Below the pieces are notes generated by a model, which was given only the letters and a program-made list of their open reading frames with translations, made no database searches and was not told the origin of the DNA. From Ecdyonurus torrentis (lineage: Eukaryota; Arthropoda; Insecta; Ephemeroptera; Heptageniidae), in assembly GCA_949318235.1 (NCBI GenBank), contig OX439133.1:30186129-30250128 (forward strand): DNA of 64,000 nt. The letters run 5' to 3'. Numbering within the stretch: position 1 is the stretch's first letter; each line of letters starts with the position of its first letter. The translations under genes and the position numbers were made by a program. Shown piece after piece: positions 42,774-55,710 of the stretch.

Positions 42774-43238
42774 TTAATGAGAAAATAAACAAACTCACAG
42801 CAGTACGTAACAAGTAACAATACTAACAAAGTGCTAGCAGATGACTTTGTGTTTCTGTCTATAATTAACATGATTTCTTATGGGGCAATAAAGCAGCTAT
42901 AACTCATCAAGTTAAAATTATTTCTCGGAGTTGAAATTTTTATCGTAGCTCAGTAGAGCCTCAAAGCTTTTTTGTTTTCCTGGATTTGAAGTTAGTTATA
43001 GGTAAAAATAATAATTTGTTACCAAAAATTGATTAAAATCTAGGAAAACAAAAGCTTCAAAGCTCAGCAAGCTACAGCACAAATTTCAGCTCCGAGAAAT
43101 ATATTAACTTGAGTTTTAGCTGCTTCATTGTCCCATAAGAAAGCATGTTAAATTGAGACAGGAACACAAAGTCATCTGTTAGAGCACTTTGTTATAGTAT
43201 TGTTGAGCTGTGAGTTTGTTTATTTTCTAACGAAAACC
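42774..43238. mobile_element. 465-bp foldback element with about 220-bp arms
   Basis: AGAAAATAAACAAACTCACAG is mirrored by CTGTGAGTTTGTTTATTTTCT. Further in, AAAGTGCTAGCAGATGACTT / AAGTCATCTGTTAGAGCACTTT and CATGATTTCTTATGGGGCAA / TTGTCCCATAAGAAAGCATG. The arms have diverged moderately, so the element is not recent. Single copy in the window. Confidence 0.8.
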
Positions 43239-45182
43239 ACTTTTGAAAGTCTTCTATTGTTATTTTTATTATTTTGTTGTTTTTTAAAAAAAAACGTTAA
43301 AACTTATAGGAGAAATCACAAAAAAAAAAAAAAAAAAAAAAAAAGATAACTAAATAGTAAAATTCTCGACGTTTAAATTTTCTACATACGAGATGTTTAA
43401 CAAATAAAAGACACTATAATAACTAATAAACAGAGTGTTTTATACCTTTCTTTTGTTGTTTATTAAATAAACTTTTATTCTCAATTCTCAATTGAGTCAA
43501 TTGAAATAGAATACTTGAGAACTTTTTTTTTTTTTTTTAATGAGTGTCTATTGTGTGGTTATTTAAAAAACTATATACTTTAAATACAACATTTTTTTTG
43601 GTATACGAGATTAAAACATAAATCTTTAATATTTATTTCATTTATGCATAATATGTAGTATATTTCGAACAACTAAATGTAAACGTTTTTATTTAACTGT
43701 AAAAAAATAATAATAATAATAATAATAATTAAAAAGGGGGCAAAATAACTTTTCAATTTCTTAACAAACAAGATGAAAAATTAAAGATAACACAGAAACA
43801 AATAAATCATACATAAAAAAATTAAAGTATATACCATAGTTTCATTATAAGTTTTGTTAAAAACCAAGTTTAAAAAAAATACAAAAAGGGGGGAAAAAAC
43901 GTGTAAGCAAATTATACTATTAATTATAAACTAATTTTCATCATAAAAATTTCAAATATTCAATAAGCATGAAAATCTTCTTTTTAAAATTCCTGTGCAA
44001 AACAAGCCATATAATCTCACAACTTTTTTTTTAACTTTTTAATTTTTTTTTCTCCATGTCTTTATATCATTATGTTAGAAATACATTAAATAACAGATAT
44101 TATAAATGTATGTAAGAAAAAATAATAATATATAAAAATGAACCGACCGATAAGACTTTGCCTTGGTTGTATTCTTGTAATATATTGCAAAAAATAGATG
44201 AATTAAAAAAAAAAAATCTACTTACATATTATAAGTATAACTAATGTCTAGATTATAAATATACGGAAATTTTCTCCCTCCTATAGCGCTTAAATTGAAG
44301 GGTGAGTTTTTACAAAAATCTAAAAACGGATTTGGGCTCAGAAGGGTTGATTTTAACATAGATCGAAATCCTACACAACACTATTCTTTGAAGTTTCTAC
44401 AAGTAATAAAAAAGTTTTGAAAAAATACAAAACCCCCAGAGTGTGAATAAAATCTAAAACACTATACGAAGTTATTGAAGAAGTTCCTAGCAAGTGGCAT
44501 AATTAGTTTATTTATATAGAACTCAGTTCTTATATAAAAATTGGTAAGTCAAAACTTATTCTTATTATTAATAGCCCCTTATAATCTCAAAGGGGTGTTT
44601 TTTCTTATAATGTTCATATATTTTTACTAAAAGGGGGCTACATATTACTCAGAAGCATAAGACCTCCCCCCCCCCCTTTTTTTTTTTTTCATTATTATCG
44701 ATTCGGGAAAAGGCATTGAAAAGGTCATACTGAAAAAAAAATTATTTTCATCCCCTAAAGGAATAAAATTAAAAAAAAGTTGCTTATGCATATGGTCATG
44801 AAAAAAACACATGCACATGATGGGTGGTAATTAAATCTAAGTAATCCAAAAATTCACGGAGATATTTAATTTTAGTTTGGAACCATTAGTTATGGTTTAC
44901 TCACTTTCTATAATGGACTAAAAAAAAAGACATAAAAGCACTTTTGGGGTGATTTAAAAAATATTAATTTAAAAATTGAAGAATCAACCAAAGCGTCTGA
45001 AATTTTTACCAGAGACAGAACGTTTTATGCTTATTTAGAATATGCAATAAAATAAACCATTAAAATGTGGTCATCGTTATCTATTTAGGTTAGTAATTCA
45101 ACTATCACAGAACTTTATAATTCAATATACATAATATAATATTTTACACACGTTGTTTATTTCGTTTTAATGCGTATTTAAA
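43239..45182. other. Intergenic AT-rich sequence
   Basis: Poly-A (43320-43344), poly-T and (AAT)n runs (43707-43732), a C-run at 44667-44678, and no gene. AACCGACCGATAAGACTTTG near 44143 resembles 54790. Confidence 0.5.
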
Positions 45183-45505
45183 GGCATAGAACACCTTGAA
45201 CAAAAAAACATGTCTATAGTATCCTAACATATACCTAAATATCAACGTTGATTTTGGCTGGAGTCATTGATTTCTAATTTATTTTACTATCACAAAATGC
45301 AGGTTTATGACGTCACAGCTTGCCTGTTTCCGCGTGCATGCGTGGACTATAGTAAGCTGTGACGTCATATATATACCTGCAGCTGACATTTTGTAAATGG
45401 AAAATAAATTAGAAATCAATGACTCCGGTCAAATTAACATTGATATTTAGGTATGTTAGGATACTAGATATGTTTTTTGTTCAATGTGTTCTATTCCTTT
45501 AAATT
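45183..45505. mobile_element. Foldback element, GACTCC..CAAAT.AACGTTG family, fullest copy
   Basis: The outer end GGCATAGAACACCTTGAACA is mirrored by TGTTCAATGTGTTCTATTCC. Inside lie ATCCTAACATATACCTAAAT / ATTTAGGTATGTTAGGAT, GTCATTGATTTCTAATTTAT and GACGTCACAGCTTGCCTGTT. Related copies are at 33325-33527 and 61020-61300. Confidence 0.82.
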
Positions 45506-45914
45506 TACCTAAATTTTTACTTTTATTTTTACAAAGAAGAAGAAAAAAAAAACACTTACCGTTAATATTGGGAGAAATTACGACACTATTAAAGTAATTA
45601 TTGTTCTTCTACGCGATGTTTGAGGCGTGACACAAAAAGATTTAATGACTCTACAGGGGAAGCTGGCTCAGTATATATAATTTTATCTACTCAGTAAATT
45701 AACTTCAGTCTTGAACTTGAATGTAAAAAGTTTAGCATAACAAACTAAAGAAATGCGCAAGACAAATTACGTAACATATGCAAGCAAGGTTTATATCACT
45801 ATATATTTTTTTTATATTTTGTTTATGATATAGATGTTTATGATAATATGTGTTTACATATTATGTATGGTATACTTTATCACATAAAAAAATTACAAAT
45901 GAGTTATATAGTGT

Positions 45915-46195
45915 ACTGGGTGTGAAATAGCTATAATGTTCATGCGCATGATGTCATAATAAATGCGCTTGGATTGAACGCTATTAATGTTTAACATACA
46001 TTAGCATATAAGACGAATTTCATTTTGTGACTACTTATTTTCTATATAGGATTTTCTTTTAATTTATAATTTTTCTCACGTATACTTGAGATAAGAACTC
46101 AATTAACCTATTATAACAGCATCAATGCTCTCAAATAAATTACATCTCTCTGATTTAGCCTGATGTATTCATGCTGTAGACAGTGCAGACATTAT
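45915..46195 (+). repeat. Dispersed repeat CATGCGCATGATGTCATAAT, copy 3
   Basis: Contains GTTCATGCGCATGATGTCAT, AAATGCGCTTGGATTGAACG and CAGCATCAATGCTCTCAAAT, matching 27990-28265. Confidence 0.65.
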
Positions 46196-46289
46196 TTTAG
46201 AAAATGAAAATAGCGTCAGTTTTGTACTCGTATTTTATTAAGTGAATAAGTTATTCTCTTGTTCTTGTTGAACCAAGATTTTATTTGTA

Positions 46290-46483
<194 letters not shown>

Positions 46484-46495
46484 GATAATATATAT

Positions 46496-46723
46496 TTACT
46501 ATATGTGATGGAAGTGTTAATTTTAGAACTGGTAAATGATAATAAGGAAAAAAGTAAAATTCATGTTTTTTTTTTTCTTTCTTTGTTTTTTTAATTTAAA
46601 TTTTAGTGTACATCAGTAAATTTTATGTACAAATTTTACAAATAAAATGTATATTTCATGTACAAAAAAAAATTATTTGTTCTGTAACATACATTATTAA
46701 ATAAAATACAATTAAAATATATT

Positions 46724-46772
<49 letters not shown>

Positions 46773-47334
46773 GATGCGGCTAGGATAGACTTTTAAAACC
46801 TTTTTAATTTTAGTGATATTATTGTATATACTTTTATTAAAGGATTGCAAGTTTGATAATTATTAAAGAATTATATTTATAAAAATAATTAAAAATAAAA
46901 TTCAAAAGTTACTTTTATAGTTATAATATTTGGGGCTATGGCTATGCGTGTTCATTTTTGTATAAAATCTTTTCATTGAAGCTACATATAAGACACATTT
47001 GAAAGAAACTTGTTTATTGAATATAGTAATATTCTAATATACACTCTAAAAATTGGTGCATTACTTTAGTTACGAATACTAAATTATTTAAGATAAACAC
47101 TTTTAACTCTTTTAATTTATTATGAGCAGCTAAAATATGACTTGTAAGGGTAAAGTAACGTAGTGTCATACATATTTAAATATTTGATAGTGTTTTCATG
47201 TGTTTGGCATGATTAAACTTTTAAGTAACGTTTATCATAATCACTTTATATTGATTTTACATTTCACGACCGCGTTCATGAAATTAAGTTTGTCAGATAC
47301 CTGCTAGTCACCTCTAAGCATAGACCAGAAGAAA
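46496..47334. other. Intergenic, A-run and AT-rich sequence
   Basis: A 40-base A-run at about 46729-46770. Nothing coding is recognised. Confidence 0.5.
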
Positions 47335-47670
47335 ACCAAAGCATTTACATTAAAAAAACACATGATGGGACTTACATAAATAACAATAATTGGTTTCAAA
47401 ACCCAATCTGCAGCACCGGTAGCAGTAGTGACCAGAAAATTTCAATTTATGCAACCCGCACATATTTTTTTTTGCTGTTTCTGACGTCATAAACAGATAA
47501 CAGAAATATTCATGCAAATTGCATACTTTACAGTTTTATTCACACTATTTTGTGGGGCCACATTTACATTCTAGTAAAAATTATCATCAATTTGTATAGA
47601 TCTGATTTTGTGTTTAATATTATATAAAAAGAACATGTTATTTCATGTTTTCTATATGTCTTTTTAAGCT
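47335..47670 (+). repeat. Dispersed repeat AGCAGTAGTGACCAGAAAATTT, copy 3
   Basis: Diverged copy of 15350-15690: AAACCCAATCTGCAGCACC, GTTTCTGACGTCATAAACAG and GGGGCCACATTTACATTCTAG. It lies just downstream of lectin 2. Confidence 0.6.
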
Positions 47671-47915
47671 TTAAATAAAGATATTTTATATATTATTTTA
47701 AGCTTTAAGATAATATATAAAATGTCTTTAATTTTCACATTTTAAGGTAGTATTTTGTTCACAAATAAAACTTTGAATGCATGAAAAACAACATACATCT
47801 CTCCAACCATGATTTGTAACAATCAAACAGTTTTTGTCAGAAGTATCGCCCATTTGACTTTTACCAGCAAAAAATTCAACATCGGTACCAGTTGTCACCC
47901 ATTTCCATTTTCCTT

Positions 47916-50785
47916 CAAGGGCGGATCTAGGAATTTGGTTTGGGGGGGGCGACACCAGGGAAATTTTTCCAGTTTGGGGACGGGGGCAGGGGGCAGCCCG
48001 CCGCAGGCGAAAATTTTTTTAGGGACACGCCCCTTTTTGGGAAAAACGCAAAAATAGTATACTTGAGAAAATAACTTTAAAATTATTTTAGTTTAATTTT
48101 TTAATTTTGTTATCGCGTTTTTTTCCCACCCTTGTTTAATGACATTGGAAAATATGTGCAAATTGTTAACTGAAACCTTCAAAAAAAAAAATAATAAATA
48201 AATAAAGCTATGCTCTTTTTTTTTTTTTTTCTTTTTTTTTTTGTATTTCATATTTTTGAAATTCCAAATCTATGTTTTAAATTTTATCTCATTACCAGGG
48301 GCGGATCCAGGAATTTTGTTTGGGGGGGGCGATCCCCCAGGAAAATAATCATGTAGGACCGGGGGGGGGGGGGGGGTAACGCGCCGCAGGCTAAAAATTT
48401 TATTTGGCCACGCCCCTTTTTGGAAAAAATTGCAAAATTAGTATGCCTTTGAAAAAATATTCTTGAATTGCAAAATTTTTGATTTGGTAGTTTTTTCCTT
48501 TTTTTTCTTTTTTTTTTTATGTAAGCAAAAAAAGAAGTAAAAGTAAGACAAAATGATTTCTGGAATATTTTCTATTTTGATCTCTTCAAATTTCTTTTTT
48601 TTTTTTCTTTTATTTCCAGTCTCCTTACAATCAAATATGCAATAAATTATTAATATTATTTCATTGAAAAAAAAAAAAAAAAATCTTGAAAACAAAAAAT
48701 CTTGAAAAAAAAGCACAAAATTTAAAAAATAAACTATTAATATTGTGTATTATTATTGAAAAGTTTTTTTTTTTTTTTTTTTGGTATCCCAATTTACTAA
48801 AAATTGTTTTGCACTTTTTAAAACTATTATGATATTGTAAAACATAACTTATATTTGGATGGAAAAATATTTTGAGGTAAAAATTATAAAATTTACACTA
48901 AAGTTTTTTTTTTTTTTTTTTTTTTAGTTCTTATCACGAGCAAAATATTTTGTGGATGTCCAAGTATTAACAGAACTATATCTCTGATATACCCTGATGA
49001 CATGACAACTAAGGGGATGTTAAAAAATTATTTTTTGTTATATAGTCAGGATTCAAACGCTTATTCAGTAATAAAAGTTGCGCCGAAGGCGCAAAAAAAA
49101 TTTTTAATGGACTAATTTTTTTTCAATTTTTGCTCATTTTTTTCCACCCACGTGGGCCATTTGGGGGGGGCGGTCGCCCCCACCGCCCCCCCCCTGGATC
49201 CGCCCCTGCTCATTACAGAGTAATCACAAGAATTTTTGCTTAATAAACGATTAGCAAGTCGTTATATTTTAAATGCCAAAAATAATGCACCTCAATTTAA
49301 TTTAAAATTTGAGCTCGCATAAGAAAAAAAATTATCCATATAGGGGTCTAATTTTTATCATGCAAATGAAATTTTCGCATAAAATTGTCAATTTAGACTG
49401 AATTTGTCACCTACAGAATTTTAAGAACCTTATAAAATAATAAGACTTTTGAAAAAAAATTGGTTCAAAACAATACACATAAAATTATAAAAGCAAGATC
49501 ATGATACATTAGATTTAATGGAGCTCATCGCTGTTTAGCGCGCGGGGATAGCTAAGAGTCCCCTAGTTTAATATTACGCTGATGAAGAAAAACACGTCTT
49601 TTGCGATTTTTGAGAAACTACTCCACCGATTCCGGAGAAATTAGACATACTTTTGCACGTGCTTTTATAGATATCTAAATGTCAAAGATTTTTTTTAGCC
49701 CAATAGCCTTTAATCTGTGATTAATAAGATTTTAAAAAATAATAAAAAATAAAAACGCAGAACTCCTTGAAAAGTTCAAATTTATTTGAAAGAGTTCGTT
49801 TCTTGCAAGTGGTCCATTATTTTTGTTATTTTGCTCATTTTTCCTCACAAAGTAGTTTATTAGGGAGGGATGCGCGGGGGGGGGGGGGGGGGGGGCGAAG
49901 AAAGTAAAATAAATATAAGGTACTATTATGTAGCGGTGTATTTTTATTGTTATCATTTTTATTAAGTTCAGGTTGCTGTACCCAAAAATGAAATTTTAAA
50001 AATTGTATCTCAAAAACTATCGTCACAAAGTTGAACAGAGCAACAAAGTGTTGGAAAATCTCCTTTTTGCTAATGCGAATTTACAGTGGTTTAAGAAAAT
50101 ACTAAATAAGATAACTTTTAATGAAAAATAACTTTCAGCTATTTTCCAGAACGCATTGCCGAGAAAAAAAAATCACAAATTGACCCATTTTAATTTTAAT
50201 ATGCAATCTTCAATAATTTTTTTCTTTGAAAAAATGTCGTTAAATTTGTTTTAAATCTCAAATCCATTAAAAGAATAGATCTGCAGATTACGCTGCATGG
50301 TATTAATTGTTGAGAAGTTGATCAATTTAACTTTGCACACGGTGAGCTTGAAATTTCGTATCTATAATATACACGCTAAAGGGGGCTTATTTGCGGAAGA
50401 TTTAATTTGAGCTGAAACTTGGAGTTTAGAGAATTTAAGTTCTTTGGTTCATTTAAGCTAAAAAATGTCATAATTGAGTGTTTTGACAAAAATGCTACCC
50501 TAAAGTAAGACCTTAATAAATAAAAAAATGAATTATGTATTATTGGTAAATAAGAAAAGAGCGCTGTAGCTGCGATTTTTAATTTCATTTTTTGGAGATA
50601 ATTTTTCTTTCCTTTCCTTTCCTTTCCTTCCTTCCTTCCTTCCTTCCTTTTTTTTTTTTTTTTTTTTTTTTTTGCTTTCTTTCTCTCGCTTTTTTTTCTT
50701 TTTTCCTCTTTTTTTTTCCGCCCACGTGGACCGTTTGGGGGGGGGCGATCGCCCCCCTCGCCCCCCCCCCCTGGATCCGCCCTTG
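47916..50785. mobile_element. hAT-type element inside lectin 2 exon, TSD TTTTCCTT
   Basis: The terminal repeat CAAGGGCGGATCTAGGAATT at 47916 is mirrored by CTGGATCCGCCCTTG ending at 50785. Exact 8-bp duplications TTTTCCTT lie at 47908-47915 and 50786-50793. CARGGGCGGATC ends are typical of hAT MITEs. The interior has G/C runs near the ends (CGCCGCAGGCGAAAATTTTT), CCCACGTGG near the right end, and no transposase frame. A second copy of the family (48296-49208) sits within it. Confidence 0.95.
48296..49208. mobile_element. Inner copy of the same hAT family, TSD CTCATTAC
   Basis: CAGGGGCGGATCCAGGAATT at 48296 is mirrored by CTGGATCCGCCCCTG ending at 49208. Exact duplications CTCATTAC lie at 48288-48295 and 49209-49216. 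The ends, the CGCCGCAGGC word and the CCCACGTGGGCC word match the outer element, so the family inserted into its own copy. Confidence 0.95.
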
Positions 50786-51454
50786 TTTTCCTTCTTCTAA
50801 TACATCGCTGCCACTTGACCAAGGATAACGTCCAATCTTACTACTTAGTATCTCACTTTCAGCACTAATAGCATCCCACTCTTCCTTAGTCTCAACAGTA
50901 AGTAAATTCATACCATGTGACTTACAGAATTTATCAGCTTTTTCCCATGTCATGGCTGGTTCATTATAAGAAAAGTAATATCTTTTATTGTTAAAGATTT
51001 TTGTTACTAAACTTAACATTGTTATTTCACAGGATTGTTTCTTTAATGTTTCATACATCGTATTTGTTTTTATTTGATTATCATCATGCGTCTGTTTTAT
51101 GTGATCTTGAATCTGTTTCATTTCATCGATTTTATTTTCAAGATTTCTTTGTTGTCCTGTTAATACTGACAATAAGAAATCTTCTCTTTTCTTGAACTCT
51201 TGCATTGTTTTTTGATTTAATTTAACCTCATTTTCAAATTTCTTTTCAATTTTTGTCATTTCGTCACTCAACTGACTTACTTTGCTGTTTATATTCTGAA
51301 ACATAAAATGTTAAAATTTTCAATAAAAATAAAATTTATATAAGTAATAATAAAATTTACAATAAATTATTTTGTGCTATATACTATATAATACATGTAT
51401 ATTATATACATGGATATATATATATATATATATATATATCGATCTTTTTGCGTC

Positions 51455-52306
<852 letters not shown>

Positions 52307-52963
52307 CTCGTTCTAGTTTCAAATTAGGTTTAATTGTATAGTTGTTTGATCTGATTTAAAATCACTGGTCTTAAAGACAGAGAGGTACTTTATAATTATT
52401 GTAAAATTAAATTCAAAACACTTGAATCTTCAAAAATCCTTACCTCGATAAAATCGTCCGCTAATATCACACACAGCACCAACAAAAACACAGCTACCGT
52501 CTTGAAGAACATCTATAGAGAATAAATATCATTGTGAAATTATTAATTTAAACCCTATTTAAATTAAAATTAAGTTTTATTATTATTAATCATTTGTTTT
52601 TCCATTTCTTTGTCTTTATAAAAAAAGAAGAAAAAAAGAAGAAGATAATTATTAAAGTAATTCACCCTGTGAATTTATTCTCATTTTTTTATTATAATAT
52701 TTCAGGGCAAATTCAAAAGTGTATAAAGTCTTCATATTAATTATATATAATAAAATTAATCATATTATTCGCATTAAATATGACGTCATACAGATACACC
52801 CTAAAATAACATAAATTTTGTATTTTATACTTTCCATGTAGCATATGTTTGTAATCATCAAATATTGCGGAAAACGAGCCAAGTTTTTTATTACTTTTTA
52901 TAATAATAATAATTATATAATTATTAAGTTTTAATATATTAAATAATAATACTATACATGCAT

Positions 52964-53472
52964 TTTATAGACCACGAAAGGAAAATATACATTTATTCAT
53001 AAAAGAATTAAATGAAAAATTTTTAAAACTAAATCAAACTAATGTCATTTTAATTAGTGGTATAAATATTGATATTGATGATGTGGAAGATAATGTTGTA
53101 CAATTATATGAAAATAAATTAGCTAAAAATGTTTTTTTAAATAAATGGTAAAACTAGAGAGGAAATCACAGTATCAGGATATCATGGCAGCTGTATATTG
53201 ATCATATTTATGTTAAAGTAAATAAGTTGTATATGTTCTAGAAAAGGGTTTTATTATACAAAGTAAAATAACAGATCATTATATATGATAGGGTGTGTTA
53301 TAAATATATAGTAATGAATTATAAAAAGAGTAAAAGTAATGATAAATGGAAAATGTTAGATAATCGGAAATTAATTAATTTATTATATAATTTCGATTGG
53401 AAGAAAATTTACGAAAAAGAAGTTGATGTAAATAAATTGTACAAAAATATTTCGGTATCGTATAATATATAA
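52964..53472 (+). mobile_element. Decayed non-LTR retrotransposon: endonuclease and linker remnants
   Basis: The plus frame from 52973 reads ENIHLFIKELNEKFLKLNQ then VILISGININDIDDVEDN-like residues, resembling the ILGDFNID core of the LINE endonuclease (the Asp is lost). A second patch (53341-53470, MLDNRKLINLLYNFDWKKIY) resembles the endonuclease-RT linker of CR1/jockey-like elements. Frames are broken by stops. Confidence 0.5.
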
Positions 53473-53494
53473 TATGAGAAATAAATGTATTTTT

Positions 53495-54262
53495 GAAGTT
53501 ATCCATGGTTTCCATGGTAAATATCCATAGTTTCCCATGGATATATATTTACATATTTCCCATGGATATATATTTACATATTTCCCATGGATATTAGTAT
53601 TTCCCACGTGGACTTTATTTCTATTCATGGGAAATTGAATATTCATGGACAGATTTTAATATTTCCCACGTAGTTTATAATTCCCATGGATAGTTTAAGT
53701 ATTTCCCGTGTGGCGATTTCCCGTGAATTATTTAAGCGTGGCGGCATATGACGAATATGACGATCCAAGCTCATTTACACAGTCCGAGTGCAAAAAATTT
53801 AAAAGTGCATAAGAATAAAAAGTGTTTATTTTTTAATCTTTAACTAGAATCAATGAAAAAAATTTTTGGTTTTTTTATTTTCCTCCCAAAAAGTGGGTTT
53901 ATTTCAAAAAATTACCAACCAGTTAAAAATTTTATCGCGTTTTTCGATGTAACTCGATTTTTAATACCCCAAAATGTTATTTTAAATTGTTGATTAAGTG
54001 CATATTAACAAATAACCACTATAGGTTGATAGTTTAAAAAAATGCATGATAAAGTGAATAATCCACTGACAGAAAAATTATCCATGGGGATTCCAACATT
54101 TTCCCCATGGATGGACAGTTTCTATACATGGGAAAAAACTATCCACGGGCAATTTGTCTATGGACAATAATTTCCCATTGATAGAAACTATCCATGGGGA
54201 AAATGTTGAAATCCCCATGGATAATTTATTATCCATGGATACACTTTAATTTGCCAGGGATT
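53495..54262. mobile_element. CCATGG-rich palindromic element inside the LINE remnant
   Basis: Dense TTTCCCATGGATA, TATCCATGGGG and CCCACGTGG words. The right part is a clear foldback: ATTATCCATGGGGATTCCAA (54077) against TGAAATCCCCATGGATAATT (54209), with CATTTTCCCCATGGATGG / CTATCCATGGGGAAAATG inside. An imperfect GGATATATATTTACATATTTC unit is repeated at 53537-53575. Outer limits are approximate. It separates LINE-like patches on either side. Confidence 0.55.
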
Positions 54263-54289
54263 ATTTTAAACATATTTTAAAATTTTACC

Positions 54290-54460
54290 GATTAAGGGAT
54301 GGAAATCATAGATTTTTGTGTCAAAATTACTTTGTAGAATCTCATGGAATACCAAGATTGCATTCATATAATACAAGAGTAGCACTTACAAATCCATTAT
54401 TTGTACCAAAAATAGTACATCGATTTAATGAAAGAACAATCAATCAGGTAAAACAAAAAA
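54290..54460 (+). mobile_element. Decayed non-LTR retrotransposon C-terminal remnant
   Basis: The frame reads CQNYFVESHGIPRLHSYNTR and VPKIVHRFNERTINQ, similar to the HSYNTR...F.....R..N.W tail of CR1-like LINE proteins. An A-run follows at 54456-54479. Likely the 3' part of the same old insertion as 52964-53472. Confidence 0.45.
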
Positions 54461-54842
54461 AAAAAAAAAAAAAAAAAAAGGTAAAAAAAATCTTAAAGAT
54501 TATATTTTAAGTTGTTTGGAATAGTAATATGTAATTTTAATTTTGTGTAGCTTTAATATATTCAAGTGGAAATTTTAACTTTAACATGGGTATACTTTGA
54601 TGTTTGTATATATATTTATGATAAGAAAGTGTATAATATATATGTATATATATTTTATTATAATGCATGAAATTTTATGCAGAATTCTTTCTTTTTCTTA
54701 TTTGGTTTTGTTTTTCTATATAGTAATTTTTTTCTCATATCAATAGATGATATAATGTAAAATTTAATGTAATACTCGTAAATGATTAGAACCAACCAAT
54801 AAGGCCTAGGCCTTGGTTGGATTTCTGTGTATATGAGTAATA

Positions 54843-54848
<6 letters not shown>

Positions 54849-54911
<63 letters not shown>

Positions 54912-55096
54912 GTATGCTGTGTCTTACTCATAAATATATTTTGATGAAATTTTTTTTATCTGACGCATTTGAACTTATTGATCTTGGCAGTGCCACAGTC
55001 ACATTTTTATAATATCTGCTATAAACAGATAAAAAAATCTTGAAATAGTTATTATTTATTAATTATTTATTTTTTTTTATTTATTTGTTTATTTGT

Positions 55097-55127
<31 letters not shown>

Positions 55128-55128
55128 T
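54849..55128. repeat. (TA)n and (TTTA)n microsatellites
   Basis: TA tract at 54849-54906 and TTTA/TTTG tract at about 55050-55128. Confidence 0.9.
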
Positions 55129-55324
55129 GTAAGGCAAATGAATGTTAAATATATTTAAAACTTAACAACCATAACAAAAATAAATAGTATTTCTTAAATG
55201 GCTTTCTAATTTAGTTATACAAACACCTAAAAAAAGCAATAAGAAAATAAAAAAAAGAAAAAGCAGAGTAGAAGAAGAAGTTTTTTTTACTATATTTTAA
55301 ACATTTGAAGTTCTCGTATCTATC

Positions 55325-55710
55325 GTGTTTTAAGCCATAGACCACATAAATCAACTTTTGCTTTTTAATAAATTAACTCAAAACTGATGACAATTTTTAC
55401 CAGAATGTTAATTAAATGTAGCCCCACAAGAGAGCGTGAAAATACTGTAAAGTATGCAATTTGCGTGACTATTCATGTTTCTAACGTCAGAAACATGCAA
55501 AAATTAGTTAAAAAAAAAAGGAAAAAAAAAAAAAAAAAAAAAGAAAATATTGTGCGGGGTCCATAAATTGAAATTTTCTGATCACTGCCACAAGTAGCTA
55601 CAGTTGGATTTTGAAAAAATTAACCTAAAGTTATTCATATATGTAAGTCCCATCAAGTATTTTGTAATATAAATGCTTATGAATGCTTTCTTCTGGCCTA
55701 TTGTTTTAAG
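55325..55710 (-). repeat. Dispersed repeat CTCCTTAGCAGTGATCAGAA family, reversed copy
   Basis: Contains GTAGCCCCACAAGAGAGCGTG, TTGCGTGACTATTCATGTTTC and AATTTTCTGATCACTGCCAC, the reverse complement of 15350-15690. Confidence 0.65.

Noticed and set aside
50376..50822. Lys/Gly-rich frames around the right end of the hAT element
   Set aside because: They read through G/C and CCTTT runs inside the transposon; only the lectin part beyond 50786 is genuine coding sequence.
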